In this document: positions 47,142 through 57,859 of the stretch, one piece after another
Layout: the number at the start of each line of letters is the position of its first letter
Numbering within the stretch: position 1 is the first letter of the stretch
Origin: Gaeumannomyces sp. JS-464
Taxonomy: Eukaryota; Ascomycota; Sordariomycetes; Magnaporthales; Magnaporthaceae
Direction: 5' to 3'
DNA: 64,000 nt
Assembly: GCA_002197995.1 (NCBI GenBank)
Contig: NGZR01000002.1
Span: 620,001-684,000 of the forward strand
The notes under the pieces: generated by a model
Database searches by the model: none
Seen by the model: the letters and a program-made list of their open reading frames with translations, nothing else
What the model was told of the DNA's origin: nothing
Position numbers and translations under genes: made by a program

Positions 47142-47530
47142 CCTCCAAGAACAAAGCGCCTTACGAAAGGCTGTAGAACGAAAAGGCACGCCATCGCGGC
47201 CATCGCGCGGCACCATGTGGCGACAGCAGTGTGGAATACCGCTGCACGATTGCACCAACTGACGAATGGCTCCGGGGCGGCTTAATGGTCTGCATTTGCG
47301 TCCGCCTTGACCCGGCTGACCACCAGGATCAGAAATCGCTGCTCTTCCGCTGCCCCTTCCCCCACAAGCTCGCCGAGGCCCATTATCCCAGCACCGTGGA
47401 CGAGAAGGTTGTCTGAGAGGTGGGAGCCTACGTCTGGGTGCAGGAGCACTGTCCCAACGTGCGCATCCGGACCCCGGAAACTGTCAAGCCTCCGGTACAC
47501 CTTGTTCCCACTTGTGGCTCGCCTAGCCAC
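47142..47530 (+). pseudogene. APH-type phosphotransferase-like fragment
   Basis: The frame running through 47231-47416 and on from 47420 reads W-L-R-G-G-L-M-V-C-I-C-V-R-L, L-L-F-R-C-P-F-P-H-K-L, then V-D-E-K-V-V-stop-E-V-G-A-Y-V-W-V-Q-E-H-C-P. This resembles the N-lobe of fungal proteins of the aminoglycoside-phosphotransferase/choline-kinase fold: a Gly loop, the F-R-x-P strand, and the E-V-x-x-Y-x-W-x-Q helix. The internal TGA replaces what is probably an Arg codon (CGA, C-to-T). After N-V-R-I the similarity stops and no catalytic H-x-D loop follows. It begins about 50 bp from the Harbinger end, so the gene is truncated on both sides. Its antibiotic relevance should not be assumed; fungal members are of unknown substrate. 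Confidence 0.5.
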
Positions 47531-48077
47531 ACAGGAAAATGCACACTGTGTAAATTGGGCGTCATTGACATCTGCTTCTCGACGCCACGGTGCTACCTGG
47601 AAGCAGAACATGTGGCCAATCGAAATGCCGTCGATTGGGTTTGGCGGTTTTGGCGGGGGACTCGGAAGTCTCGATGCAGGGTATCTGATATTATTTTTCT
47701 ATTGTTTTGCCCAGGCCACGACGGTGTGGTTGGTGCCCACTGCCTAGTGATGTTTGTTCCTCGTGAACTGTGTCCCTCGCCCTCCCCGCCCGGCCGACGT
47801 GTCCAGTGGCTTGAGTGAGGCGACGAATAGTCTCTGATGCCACCCACACACCACTTCTTCCGGACTCCTCTCTGGCGACGTTGCTGCGTGGTGTACTCCT
47901 TCCGCCGCCCGCACATCTTTTACCTCATACAGCACAGGAGTCGCCAAATCACCGCGCGAATGCATTTAAAAGCGCTTTTACTGCCACCATTCGGACCGAA
48001 CGTCCTCGGGACCTAATCTGCCAACACCACCAGCTTCACCATCGCCCCTATCCACTCTTCTTCCCCAAGCAACCATA

Positions 48078-49463
48078 GTCCCCGGCCCCATCATGATGGT
48101 TGGGTGCCTAATTTTTGACCTGGGCTTCGAGCTACTGCTTAAGACACTGTGGAGCCCTCGCCAGAAATTGAAGCCGCTGGAGTACTTAACCGTAGGTGGG
48201 CTCCGTCTCTCGGTCTTTACGCATTTTACGCATGGGGCAAGCGGGCGTCGCATTTGCTAATGTGCATCCTTCCCAGGTCGTCGCCATTGTTCTTATTATG
48301 GGCATCTATGATTTCGTGATTGGGATTGGAGTCGGAATCTTGATGACATTTGTATCCATGATATTCCAGACTGCCCATGTCTCGCCCGTTAGAGCCGGAT
48401 GGTCAGGGGACATCGTCGGATCGATAGCGCGCCGCAATCCTTCCCAGCAGCACTACCTACAACAGGTCGGGCGCCGGATCTACATCGTTAAGCTATCCGG
48501 TTACCTCTTCTTCGGGACCATCGTCGGGGTGGAGAAGGAAATACGGGACTTGATCACGGAGGAAGCGTTCATGGAGCGACCCATCAAGTTTCTCATCCTG
48601 GATTTGCGTCAGGTCACTGGCCTCGACTACTCGGCAGGGGAGGCATTCTCCACGATCCACCGGCTCCTCAACAAAAAGGGAATCGAGTTTATAGTGAGCG
48701 GCGTGGATGGCAACAGCTCACTATGCCACAACCTGAGGGCTGTGGGGCTGGGAGAAGGCCACGCAGCCCTGCTGCCCGATCTCAACTCCGCCCTCGAGAC
48801 GTGCGAGAACGAACTCCTCAAAACGCTCTATACAAGACAAGGGGCGGTCAAGGCCCCGGCTGTTCCTGGATCGGCCAGTCTCAAAGTCCCCCCCATGACA
48901 GGCCGTCAAGGGCCGTGGACCAGCTCGCCAGCTCTCCCCGTCGAAGCCACCTCTATGAGGCCGCGACATGCTTGGTGGACGCCGGGAAGACGCGCCAGTC
49001 GAAGTGGCAGAGCTTCAGGCAGCCGCTGAGGCTGATGCTCCAGATGTTCCAAGACCTTAGCGACAAGAACGAGGACTTTTGGTTCCGGGCCATCGGGTAC
49101 TTTACGAGGCAAGAGTACATGTCTGGTGATGTTTTGTATCGCCAGGGGGAAGCTGCGAAAGGGTTCTACCTGGTGGAAAGCGGCACCATAAGGATGGAGT
49201 ACGACCCGCCGCAAGGCTACCTCTGCGAGAGCATCGTGTCCGGAACGACATGCGGTGAGCTCGCCTTCTTCTCAGAGACGAATCGCACGGCTACAGCAGT
49301 CGTGGAACGCGACTGCGTCGTCTGGCTCAACGACAGGGAAGGATGGGTCAGGCTGCAGAAGCAAGAGCCTGACGTGGCGCAGGAGCTGCTACGCATGGGG
49401 CTCAAATTGACCAGCGAACGGATGAGCGCCATGACCTCGTATGTCCTGACAATTGCCTCATAA
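48078..49463 (+). pseudogene. SulP-type transporter 3' half: last TM segments, STAS and cyclic-nucleotide-binding-like domain
   Basis: Coding begins abruptly (P-G-P-I-M-M-V-G-C-L-I-F) in what should be a late transmembrane helix. An 85-bp intron (48192-48276, GTAGGT...CAG, branch-like GCTAATG) joins L-T to V-V-A-I-V-L-I-M-G-I-Y-D-F. Then come the last helix, a STAS domain (I-Y-I-V-K-L-S-G-Y-L-F-F-G-T, F-L-I-L-D-L-R, L-D-Y-S-A-G-E-A-F) and, after a frameshift at a C7 run (about 48889-48895), a cNMP-binding-like fold (S-G-D-V-L-Y-R-Q-G-E, G-E-L-A-F-F-S, R-T-A-T-A-V) to the stop at 49463. This order matches the fungal vacuolar SulP-like group that includes yeast Ygr125w. The N-terminal membrane part is missing, so it cannot be a working transporter. 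Confidence 0.8.
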
Positions 49464-50754
49464 GTATAGCACGCCTGGGACCGTCTAGCATAGTGCGGAG
49501 AGGCCCAACCAGCGACTACTGTTTCGTTGTCAGTCACGATTGATGTGTGTCAGCCCCTTGCCTGCGTGCGCCGCGAGCTGCGGATCGTGGATGCGAACAA
49601 TGTCGTCAGCAGGCCGACGACCATGGGTGAGACCTGCCAGAAGGTGATGATGTCGAACCATGGACCCGGGATGGACGTCTTCAATAGCCATGAAGCCACC
49701 CATTATCCGTGGGACGGAAAAATATTCTTGCAGCATCTTATTCGACTTGGATCAGGCCAGTTCAGAGCTTGTCGCGAGCATAGATGTGCAGAGGCACAGA
49801 CCAGAGCTTGGCTATATCAACCACGGGATGGAAAAACGGTAACAAGCAACTGCTGCACGCGCATTTCTAATCTAGTTGGGTGACGATTACAACTCGGTGC
49901 CATGTTCGTCATCAGAACGGGTTATGGGGATTTCCACGCAAACAGGAGAGGAGGAAATTCCTGGAACGGGGACCGCCATGCATGGTGCAGACGGGTTGGA
50001 AACAGTCTCAAGGTAAATACGAGCTGGATCCAAGGCAGATGTGCTCCCGACCATTACAGGCCTTCGGTACGCCAACAACCCATGCACCAGAGACCAGTAT
50101 CCTGGAATTTCGACATACCCAGACAGCCGTATAGCATTTCAATACCTGACGGCCCTCCACAGAAACACAGGTCAAAATTACCACTTTATCCCCTCCGACC
50201 ATTTTCCACTTTCGCTGACAACACTATCGCGGCGAACTTTCTGATGCTTCTGGTGTATTATAGCAAAATTGCCGCTTTGGGATAATCTAACCGCATTCGG
50301 GGCTACATCGATTCACCGCTAATTTGTATGGGGAAAAATGTCCTTAAAAAACGACAAGTTGCCCGGAAAACGACAGGTTGCCCTGCCGCGCTGATCCCCG
50401 AAGGGCCGATCTAGCAGGCGCTTTTAGCCCGCACAAGTAGTGCAACGGCATGTAGCCAAACAAGCATAATGGAAAGTTGTGTGAGAAGTGATATTGGGGT
50501 GGTGTCACGGAGCCAGGACCAGCAATGGAACCAATGCACCACGAAGGCAAAAGAGGAACGTTGTTGTAGCTGGGGCTACAACCTGTGCGTGGCCCTTATT
50601 AAGGAACAACTGCACCGTGACAGGTGGCTCCAAGACCGTAATGGAGGAAATTGTGCGTAGGAATATTTAGATATACTGTCCGGCCCCTTGATATCAAACC
50701 CCGCTACAACAAACGGCGCAGTTCCTTGATAATATCGGCTTAGCGTCCGGCTTT
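49464..50754. other. 1.3-kb region, no confirmed gene
   Basis: On the minus strand near 49700-49590 one frame reads W-F-D-I-I-T-F-W-Q-V-S-P-M-V-V-G-L-L, a single plausible membrane helix followed by a basic end and a stop. It may be the tail of a membrane protein, but upstream exons could not be joined. The rest shows nothing recognisable. Confidence 0.35.
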
Positions 50755-52785
50755 TTAGAGAATACTTCTTTGGGGACTTCGAATTATAAAACTCACATGC
50801 AGTCGATCCCAGCTGCCGCTAGTGCTGCCGCCGTCGTGAGGCGAGAGAAGTACACTCGCCAGCTTTTTCTTCTTTTGTTGGAGCTTTTTGATCTCCTGTT
50901 CAAAAGTGGTAGTCCATGTCAATTCTCTTTTCTTGTGGCTTACACGAAAGATTAAAGCACCTTATCATCTCGCTGCCGTAATTACTACATACCTCTTCGA
51001 AGGAGTTTCGGATATAGAAGCGGACTGTGGTCACTTCCTTTCTCTGCCCAATGCGGTAAACTCGTGCCAGAGCTTGTTCTTCAACCGTTGGGTTCCTGCC
51101 CGAGGCGCTCCTTTATCAGCCTGGTACGCCCTTGGGTGCAGGAAAGTGTTCTTGTGCTTGACTAACCAGTGTGGTTCTATGAGGTATGCCCTCGAAGCAA
51201 CAGTCAGGTTTAAACTGTGCCAGCATAAAGGTTAAAATCGAAGCCAAACCAGTGTATCGTTTGTGGAACAGGATCTCTTACCCGACCGCGCCACACGACA
51301 AAGTCAACAGCATTACCCGAACATTCGAATCTTGCCTGAACTTTTCGATCACAGATTTTCGATTTCTCTGCTGTACTTTTCCGTCAAACCGGACTGTGCC
51401 AATGTTTGCTTGTCTTAGACCCTTTTCGACGATATCCAAGGTTATTCTCCAAGTGGAGAAAACGACGCTGTTAATGGGAGATGGGTAAGTATAAATTAGC
51501 TATCTGGAATACAGCGCACATACCTCTTTGTGTCCGATGGCAATTGCTTTATGTCCGCAATCAGAGCTATCACCTTGGATGGGAGGCTATTGCCAGCTGA
51601 GCTTCCCGAATTGTCCCACACGAAATCGGGGATATATTTTCGGTCCATCCCGCTGGTTGATACTTGTGATGACGGGCAGCACGGGGAATGCCCACAAGCA
51701 TGGGCTCGATCTTTGGGGCTGGACCTGCCGGTGCACTCCGCGCACAAGTACCTCAGGCACCTGAAGAGAATTGCGGTTGGCTTCTGGGAAGCAAAAGTGT
51801 CTTCGAGAGCACCCTCTGTTGTTCCCAGGATCTCGCCGCACTGAAGACACGCCATAGGACCAAGATCCCGCTCAACATTGAAGGCTTGCTGTGTAAGAGA
51901 CGCCCAGTTGGAGTTTATTACTTGGAGACTCTGCGTGTCAATCTTTGCGGCGCCCCTTCTTGCATGGTAGTGGTTGCCGAGGTCGCAGATCAGGCGGAGT
52001 GATTCGATCTGCTGCAACACGCTGACATAAAATGGGGAGCAAGAGAGCTCGGACCCCTGATGCAAGGCCTCGTCAATTCTCACGATCAGTTGTTGGCTTG
52101 CCTCGGTGTATATCGCCCTTTACGAGTCCGTAAAATCCACTGGGCAGACGGTATTTGTACGGGTGGGTAGGCTGATTGTCTTCGGCGGCCTTCGGAGCAT
52201 GAGGCAGGACGAAAGCACTGCCAGCCTCTTGACCGCTTCGTCCTCCCTTCCTGTTTTCCACAATAGTGAAATGTCTGCGTCGAATTGTTTCAGGTCGGTG
52301 TAAGGGAACGCGCGGGTGAAGCGGAGGAGAGTGGCGAGGTCTGTCAGGCGGTTCTGGATGGGTGTGGCGGTAACAGCCCAGCGGTAGAAAGCATCGAGAC
52401 TGCAAACAGCGCGAGCCATTTGTGATGAACCATTCCAGATGAAGTGTGCTTGAATGCACATGCCTGTTAGCACCAAACAACCACTACTGGCCACTGGCCG
52501 CAAAAGGTTCACATGGTTGCAGGCGGGTTTATTACCTTTATCGAGTATAATCCTCCGCCACTTGTTCGAAAACAACACGGAGCTTTGAGCTTGCCGCTTC
52601 GGCCTCCATTTAGTCGCGATGGTGTGGCACGTTACAACGATGTCCACACCATTCAATTCTAATCGATGTGAGAGTCTCGTTTTCGCGTGGTGACGACGGC
52701 AGATCAGTGCCCCTTGCTGTACGTGACTGGCCTGGCTTTAGCACTAATTATCCTTCAACAACCCGGTGCGACGCCCAAAAACTTA
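50755..52785 (-). pseudogene. SNF2-family helicase, N-terminus missing, DEAH box changed to DKAH
   Basis: Five introns can be placed: 52449-52535, 51468-51523, 51215-51281, 51096-51166 and 50896-50992. Splicing gives motif II as L-D-K-A-H (DEAH expected; GAG to AAG). Motif III region W-A-V-T-A-T-P-I-Q-N-R-L follows, then a Cys-rich segment (C-L-Q-C ... C-A-E-C), V-V-F-S-T-W-R, motif V-like L-T-L-S-C-G-A-V-G, and motif VI Q-A-L-A-R-V-Y-R-I-G-Q. The end is Lys-rich, with a stop at 50755. A TAA (52120-52122) interrupts the reading between the helicase lobes, probably from CAA. Motifs I and Ia and the N-terminus are absent: similarity continues upstream only to about 52700 and Harbinger copy 2 begins at 52786. 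Lobe layout with an inserted Cys-rich region suggests a Rad5/HLTF-like relative. As written it could not hydrolyse ATP. Confidence 0.82.
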
Positions 52786-53559
52786 GGGCGTGTTCGCCCC
52801 AACGACTGTTTTTTGTTTTTTTACATACTATTTTTGCCAACAACTGGAAAAACCGTTTATGGACCCGAGGCCCCCCGGCCTCGCCCCATATAAAACCCCT
52901 AGTAAAAATAAAATTTGGCCCGCCAAAAGTACCATTTTGGCCAGGCCAACGAGTCGGTCGGATGGAGGCCTTGCAAGCCACGTATGGCCCTTGATCTGCA
53001 AGGGCCTGGGAGGGTTTGGGAGGGTCAAAGAGAGGATAGGCCGGCCGGCCGGCCCACGGGTTAAATAAAGGAAGGGATCCAGATCACGGCGGCAGTAGGG
53101 GCTTAAAGTAAACTCGATCATTTTGGCTTTAATCTTTGGCCGTTTAATATAGCAAATATACCGTTTAACTCGCCTTTTTTTGCTTTATCTTATGGATATT
53201 TCCCTAGCCGCTTCCCGGGCTTTATTTCGGCGCAAAGCCCGTTAACTGTTCCTTTTTTATATGCAAGCCATTATAGTTACCTGCATTTTTAGGTTTTTAA
53301 GCGGAGGCTTACGAACCGTGCATACGATAGCATTTTCCGGCGATACCTTTTTTAGTATTAGCAACGGCCCGAGGCCGCCCGGGCTTTCCGGTTTTTCGGG
53401 TTACCTAAAGCACTTTTTTAAGCTTTTGCGACTGGCTAATTACGCATACGGGTTTCTCCGGGTTAAAACTAGTTTTTATGCGCGAAAAAGTGGCTTATTT
53501 TTTATATATTTATAAGTAAAGTGTTTTTTTTTAAATAGCGGCCCATTTTTTTAGCTATA

Positions 53560-54247
53560 GCCTTTTTACGGTGCACCGGTATTTTTATAAGGTGTTATAA
53601 ACTATAATCGCTTTTAACGCCGCGTTTATAACGTTACCGGAGATATCCGACGTTCGGTAGCTCGATTTTAAGCGATAAAAGGTTCGGGAGGCCTTTGCTA
53701 AGTGCTTAGAAGCTATCGACGGGATTTTAATTAACGCTAAAATTAGCGCGGCGAAAGGGATCGCCTAAAAAAGTCGAAAGGGTTTAACGGCATAAAACGT
53801 TTTGGCGGCCGTAAATTACGGCGGGCGGTTCGTTTTCGTTATAGCTGGCGCCGAAGGCTCGATATACGACTTTTTATTGCTTAAAAAGGCTTAGTAAGCC
53901 AGATTTCGCATTTTAAAAGGTTATTTTTACTTTGGAAATGCCGGTTTTTTTTAACACCCGGGGTAATAACCCCGTTTATAATAACGAAATATTACCTTTA
54001 AAAACAAAGCTTAGCCCGGCCGGAAACCCCCGCCGAGCTTTTTAACTTGCATTATGCAAAAATGCGCGTGGTTATCGAAAGGACTTTTGGCGATTTTAAA
54101 AGCCGCTAAAAGATTATTAAAAGCACGCCTTTCGGTTACGATATCCGCTCGCAAATCGATATCGTATTAGCCGTTACGGCTTTATATAACTTCATTTTAA
54201 AAAAGGAATTTAAAGCATTGTTAATATTAAATCCTAGTTTTAAATAA
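53560..54247 (+). pseudogene. PIF/Harbinger DDE_4 transposase (copy 2)
   Basis: Plus-strand frames give E-A-I-D-G-I (first catalytic Asp, about 53715), S-R-K-G-L-T and N-V-L-A-A-V-N-Y, V-I-A-G-A-E-G-S-I-Y-D (second Asp, about 53860), and F-G-N-A-G-F (about 53940) where D-A-G-F is expected, so the third catalytic residue is lost. After a gap come A-E-L-F-N-L-H-Y-A, V-I-E-R-T-F-G-D-F-K-S and D-I-V-L-A-V-T-A-L-Y-N-F-I (to about 54205) and a stop near 54247. An open frame at 53261-53515 lies where the N-terminal region should be, but its sequence is too altered to confirm. The enzyme would have cut the TIRs and inserted at TTA/TAA sites. Confidence 0.75.
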
Positions 54248-55449
54248 GCTAAAAATAAGGAAAAAATGCATTTTAAAAGGTTTATGTTAAAAAGGAAACT
54301 GTAAAGCAAAAGTAGGAAATAAGCATAACATAAGCGTTTTAAAATTACTATAAAGCTATAATAGCTAATAAGTTATAAGCCGATTATTAAACGTATAAAG
54401 TTTAAAAAAAAGCATAATAATTTGTAATTAACTCGTTTCGGCGAAAGCAATTTGGAAAATATCGTAGCTTATTTATTAAAGCATTGGTTTAAATGCAAAG
54501 TTAGCCGAAAACGGCGACGTAATAATGGCTTTTATAATAGGGTTTTCAAGGTTTAGCATAGCGAAAAATAATTAGTTTTATGCATTAAAACTATTAATCG
54601 ATTGCTTTCGCCGAGGCGAATCGAATAGTGTACTTTTCGAAAAAAAGGATAAAAATTAAAATGGCGGCCGGGGAACGAGTCGGGGTATCGTATTAAATAT
54701 GCGTAATTATTACCTGTTTAAGTATAAATACGGCGGCGATTTTTTATGCGGTGGGTTTTTTAAACCCGGTAAGAATCGCTATTTAAAAACGGCATTTGTT
54801 AAATTTAACCATTTAATTTTTAGCTATAATTGCTAATTGTTTTAACGTTTGCATTTGTTAAAATTTAATGCATTTTAATCCCTTTTTTAAAGCTAATCGA
54901 ATATTGTAATTTGCGGCCCAATTAACGCTAATTTCATTTATTTAAATGCGAATAATTATGTTTATAAAAACCTACTTAATAGTAATTTCCGTAATGCTAA
55001 CCTTTTAATTTTAACGATATTAATAAAGCAAAGCTAATAATAACATTCCTTTTAATTCCGCTAATATAAGCTATATAATTACGAACATACTTTTATTTAA
55101 ACCGTTTTAATTATAATTACAGCTTTAGCACGTCGTTTTCCACTATATCCACGATTATATCCCGATATTCGGCGTTAATTAACTATTAATAAATTTTTTT
55201 TTTTAAACGCTTTAATTAATTTCCGCTTAAAACCGCTTTGTAAGCTTTCCCAAAAGTACTTCCGCAGCTTTTTTGCGGCTTATATTTAAAGCTTTTACCT
55301 TAATTAACGTTTATAAAACGCCCGGCCGCTTAAGGAAAATCGCGAATTCGAAAAGGAAAACCGCAACCTTAAAAAGGTAAACCGCGAATTTAAAAAAAAC
55401 GAGCCCCAATTAAATACGAATTCGGCCCGGGCTAACGTTTATGCGGCTT

Positions 55450-55960
55450 TTAAAAAGCGGTTTCCCACGTAAAATTAAGCCTCGGCCACGGTAAAATGGC
55501 TGGTTTTCCGGCCGGGCCGGGCTTCGCGGTTTCCCGTGTTTTAAAAGCGTTAAACGGCCGTAACGATATAATCCCTTTTAGCTTAATTGCTTGCAAAAGC
55601 GGCTTCGTAAAAATCCGGGCGAAAAAAAGGCTTTTTTCGCATCCAATAAGCGCTAAGCCGAACCGTAAAAAACCACTCCCAAACTTGCCCGCTAACGAAG
55701 TATAAGCCCGTAACCGGATCGAAAGCAACGCTTAACCGCTTCCTAAAATTTAGCTAATTTTTATATTGCTTTTTAAAATTATTATACTTGTTTTTAACCC
55801 TTTTTAACCAGTCGATATTAAGCTATTAATCGGATAGGGTTTTTGCCGCCGTTTTAAAGCATTTAGTTTGCTAGTTAGCGATTGCCGGGTTCGTTTTTCC
55901 CTACCGGCCGGCCTCCGCGAAAGCTTCGAAAAAAGCTAACAATTAGTCGGCGGTTTAGTT
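55450..55960 (-). pseudogene. Myb/SANT-like ORF of Harbinger copy 2
   Basis: The inverted equivalent of 44850-45250. The minus-strand frame is broken by stops but retains the same spacing, including an open minus piece at 55450-55728. It is convergent with the transposase in the same element. The opposite strand also has an open frame (55496-55705) that mirrors a copy-1 frame (45096-45332); I treat those as antisense artefacts, though two copies keep them open. Confidence 0.45.
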
Positions 55961-56769
55961 CGTGCGTCGCCGGGCATTTTGTAAGGTTTTTTAAATCGAT
56001 TGCGAGGCCGTGGCAAAAGAGGAAGCGAGGGAGGAAGCGAAAAAGGTGCGAAAAAAGGGGTAGGAAAGGGCGGCAAAAGCGACTCCGGTGCTTCCAAAGC
56101 TTTCATAGCCTTAAAAGGATCGGAAAAGCCGTGCAAATTGCCGGCTTCCGGGGCGTTTAAAAAGATCGCTAAAGTTCCTAGCGTGATTTAGGTGGCCGGG
56201 GGATTTTTTAAATTTTCGATAAAAGCTATAGGAGATTAGGGTTGCACAAATACGGCTCGATTTTCCTGTTCCAAGCGCCGGCGCCGGGTACAAAAGGCGA
56301 GGTGGTAAAGCCATAACGAGGGTAGTGTAAATGGTGTTTTTAAATCGTTGTTTTTGTTATTTTTTATTTAAAACTAGCATTTTAAAATTATTTTTTATAT
56401 ATTATAAAAGTGCTTAGCTTTCGGGCTTTCGAACGATATTATTGCCAGTTTTAAAAGCCTTTTAGATTTTTTAAATTATAACGCTATTCCTACTTGCGTT
56501 AACGCGTTGCACGGCCGGCCCGCCTTTATTTTAGGAATAGCTTTTATTTTTTGATTTTTTAGGAATAGCTTTTATTTTAATCGTCCGTGCCGTTGCATTC
56601 GACGGGTGGACGCCCCCGGCTGCCGGGGATGTGAATCCACCGGAAAACAGGGCCAAAGATATATGATTTGCCACAGGGCCACCCCGGCAACCGTTTCCAC
56701 TTCGAAGAAAACATGCAAACAAAAACAGGGGGTTAAAAAACCAAAAACACCGTACGGGCGAACACGCCC

Positions 56770-57700
56770 GAAGATGTCGAGATTGGGCATCAGGAGGGCA
56801 AAGGCCATCTATGGCAGAGTACAGCCAAGTTGCCACTACCAATGCGGCTGTACAGCAGCACGGGACGAGGCAATCGACCAGCTTGGTTCAGACGAACAAG
56901 CGACGATACAGTCTTTCCCGACCTGAAAGACTACACGCCTAGACCGTACAACTCGGCAAGGAGGCGACGAGGCGACAGGCGCACTCAAGTCACTATCTTT
57001 CGGCCTATGGATTCCCAACAGCAACGAGCACGAACTTAATATTGCTTCCAAGTTCGTCAACTCGAAAATCGGCTTTTATGATTTGAGCGGTGGCTACAAG
57101 CCAACTGGCACAGCACCGAGCAGGACGAGCGTCGTTGGTTTAAGACAGTCACGTGGCTGGGGCCGACTGACAGCGCGGTAAGCACGGACTAACACGGAGA
57201 AGCTAGGACCACCAGGCGCGACCTTGACCGCCCGAAAACGGCTCCACCTGGGCGGTGTGCGGCGGCAGGCTAGGATCCACTCTAAAAACAGCTGGACCGC
57301 GCGCTGACCATCCAGCCTCGACATCAGGCAGAGCCCCTGCGACAAACCACACGACATCGAGAAGTGTGTCGTGTGCCCACGCGACCCAAGACCCCCAGCG
57401 ACGACGAGACACCGGCGCATCGGCTGCAGCGTAAACGACCGCGAAACACCGTATAATACCCACGACGATATCCTTCAAACGCGAACGCCATCATCCCAAT
57501 GGTCGTCCTCCGCCGTCGCGGTCATGGCTTTCAGCGGAGGTAGCGGGGGGCATCATGGCTGGACAGAGTCCGAGTCCATTCGCCCAGTCCGGGTTTGGGA
57601 GTAAGTGTCCAGCCCCTATGTGTTTCCCTGAAGCGTCCTGTCACCAGGAGATGATGAAAGTCACGGCCCGGGCGCCGCCGCCCACCCTAGCCTTTGTTTT
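56770..57700. other. GC-rich region right of Harbinger copy 2, no assigned gene
   Basis: No continuation of the SNF2 helicase was found here, so the insertion was not a simple interruption of that gene. Open frames such as 57203-57478 (minus) have no recognisable motifs. At 57527-57590 a short plus-strand Gly/Ser/Phe-rich frame ends at a good donor (GTAAGT), but this alone is weak. Confidence 0.4.
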
Positions 57701-57859
57701 ACAAGATGAGGACCAAGGATTTCCTTGATGACCAAGAGACACAAAAGTTCTACAACAAAGCCACCGGCAGCCGTGTCGGAAGCTACACGTTCTTCAAACA
57801 ATGTGGTCATGGCCACCACCACTGTCCCTGCCGAGGACGCTAAGCGCTGCCAGGAGCTC

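Larger units (their letters stand above)
52786..56769 (+). mobile_element. PIF/Harbinger element copy 2 (3.98 kb), inverted relative to copy 1
   Basis: Left end GGGCGTGTTCGCCCCAACGA and right end (inverted) GGGCGTGTTCGCCCGTACGG share the same 14-bp tip as copy 1. TTA precedes the left end (52783-52785) but GAA follows the right end, so no target duplication is visible. It carries a degraded DDE_4 transposase on plus (about 53.56-54.25 kb) and the Myb/SANT-like ORF on minus (about 55.96-55.45 kb). The two are convergent. Compared with copy 1 it has an extra ~0.93 kb covering most of the transposase. The terminal 350 bp is the best conserved part of both copies. Confidence 0.88.

Noticed and set aside
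55496..55705. Plus-strand ORF in Harbinger copy 2 that mirrors 45096-45332 in copy 1
   Set aside because: Open in both copies, but antisense to the Myb/SANT-like domain, which has recognisable spacing; kept only as a remark.
44031..56769. The Harbinger pair as a composite transposon moving 12.7 kb as one unit
   Set aside because: The outer flanks are TTA on the left and GAA on the right, so no outer target duplication supports it.
57527..57593. Possible second FG-nucleoporin-like first exon ending at a GTAAGT donor
   Set aside because: Only about 20 codons, needs a frame change, and Gly/Ser/Phe richness could be chance.
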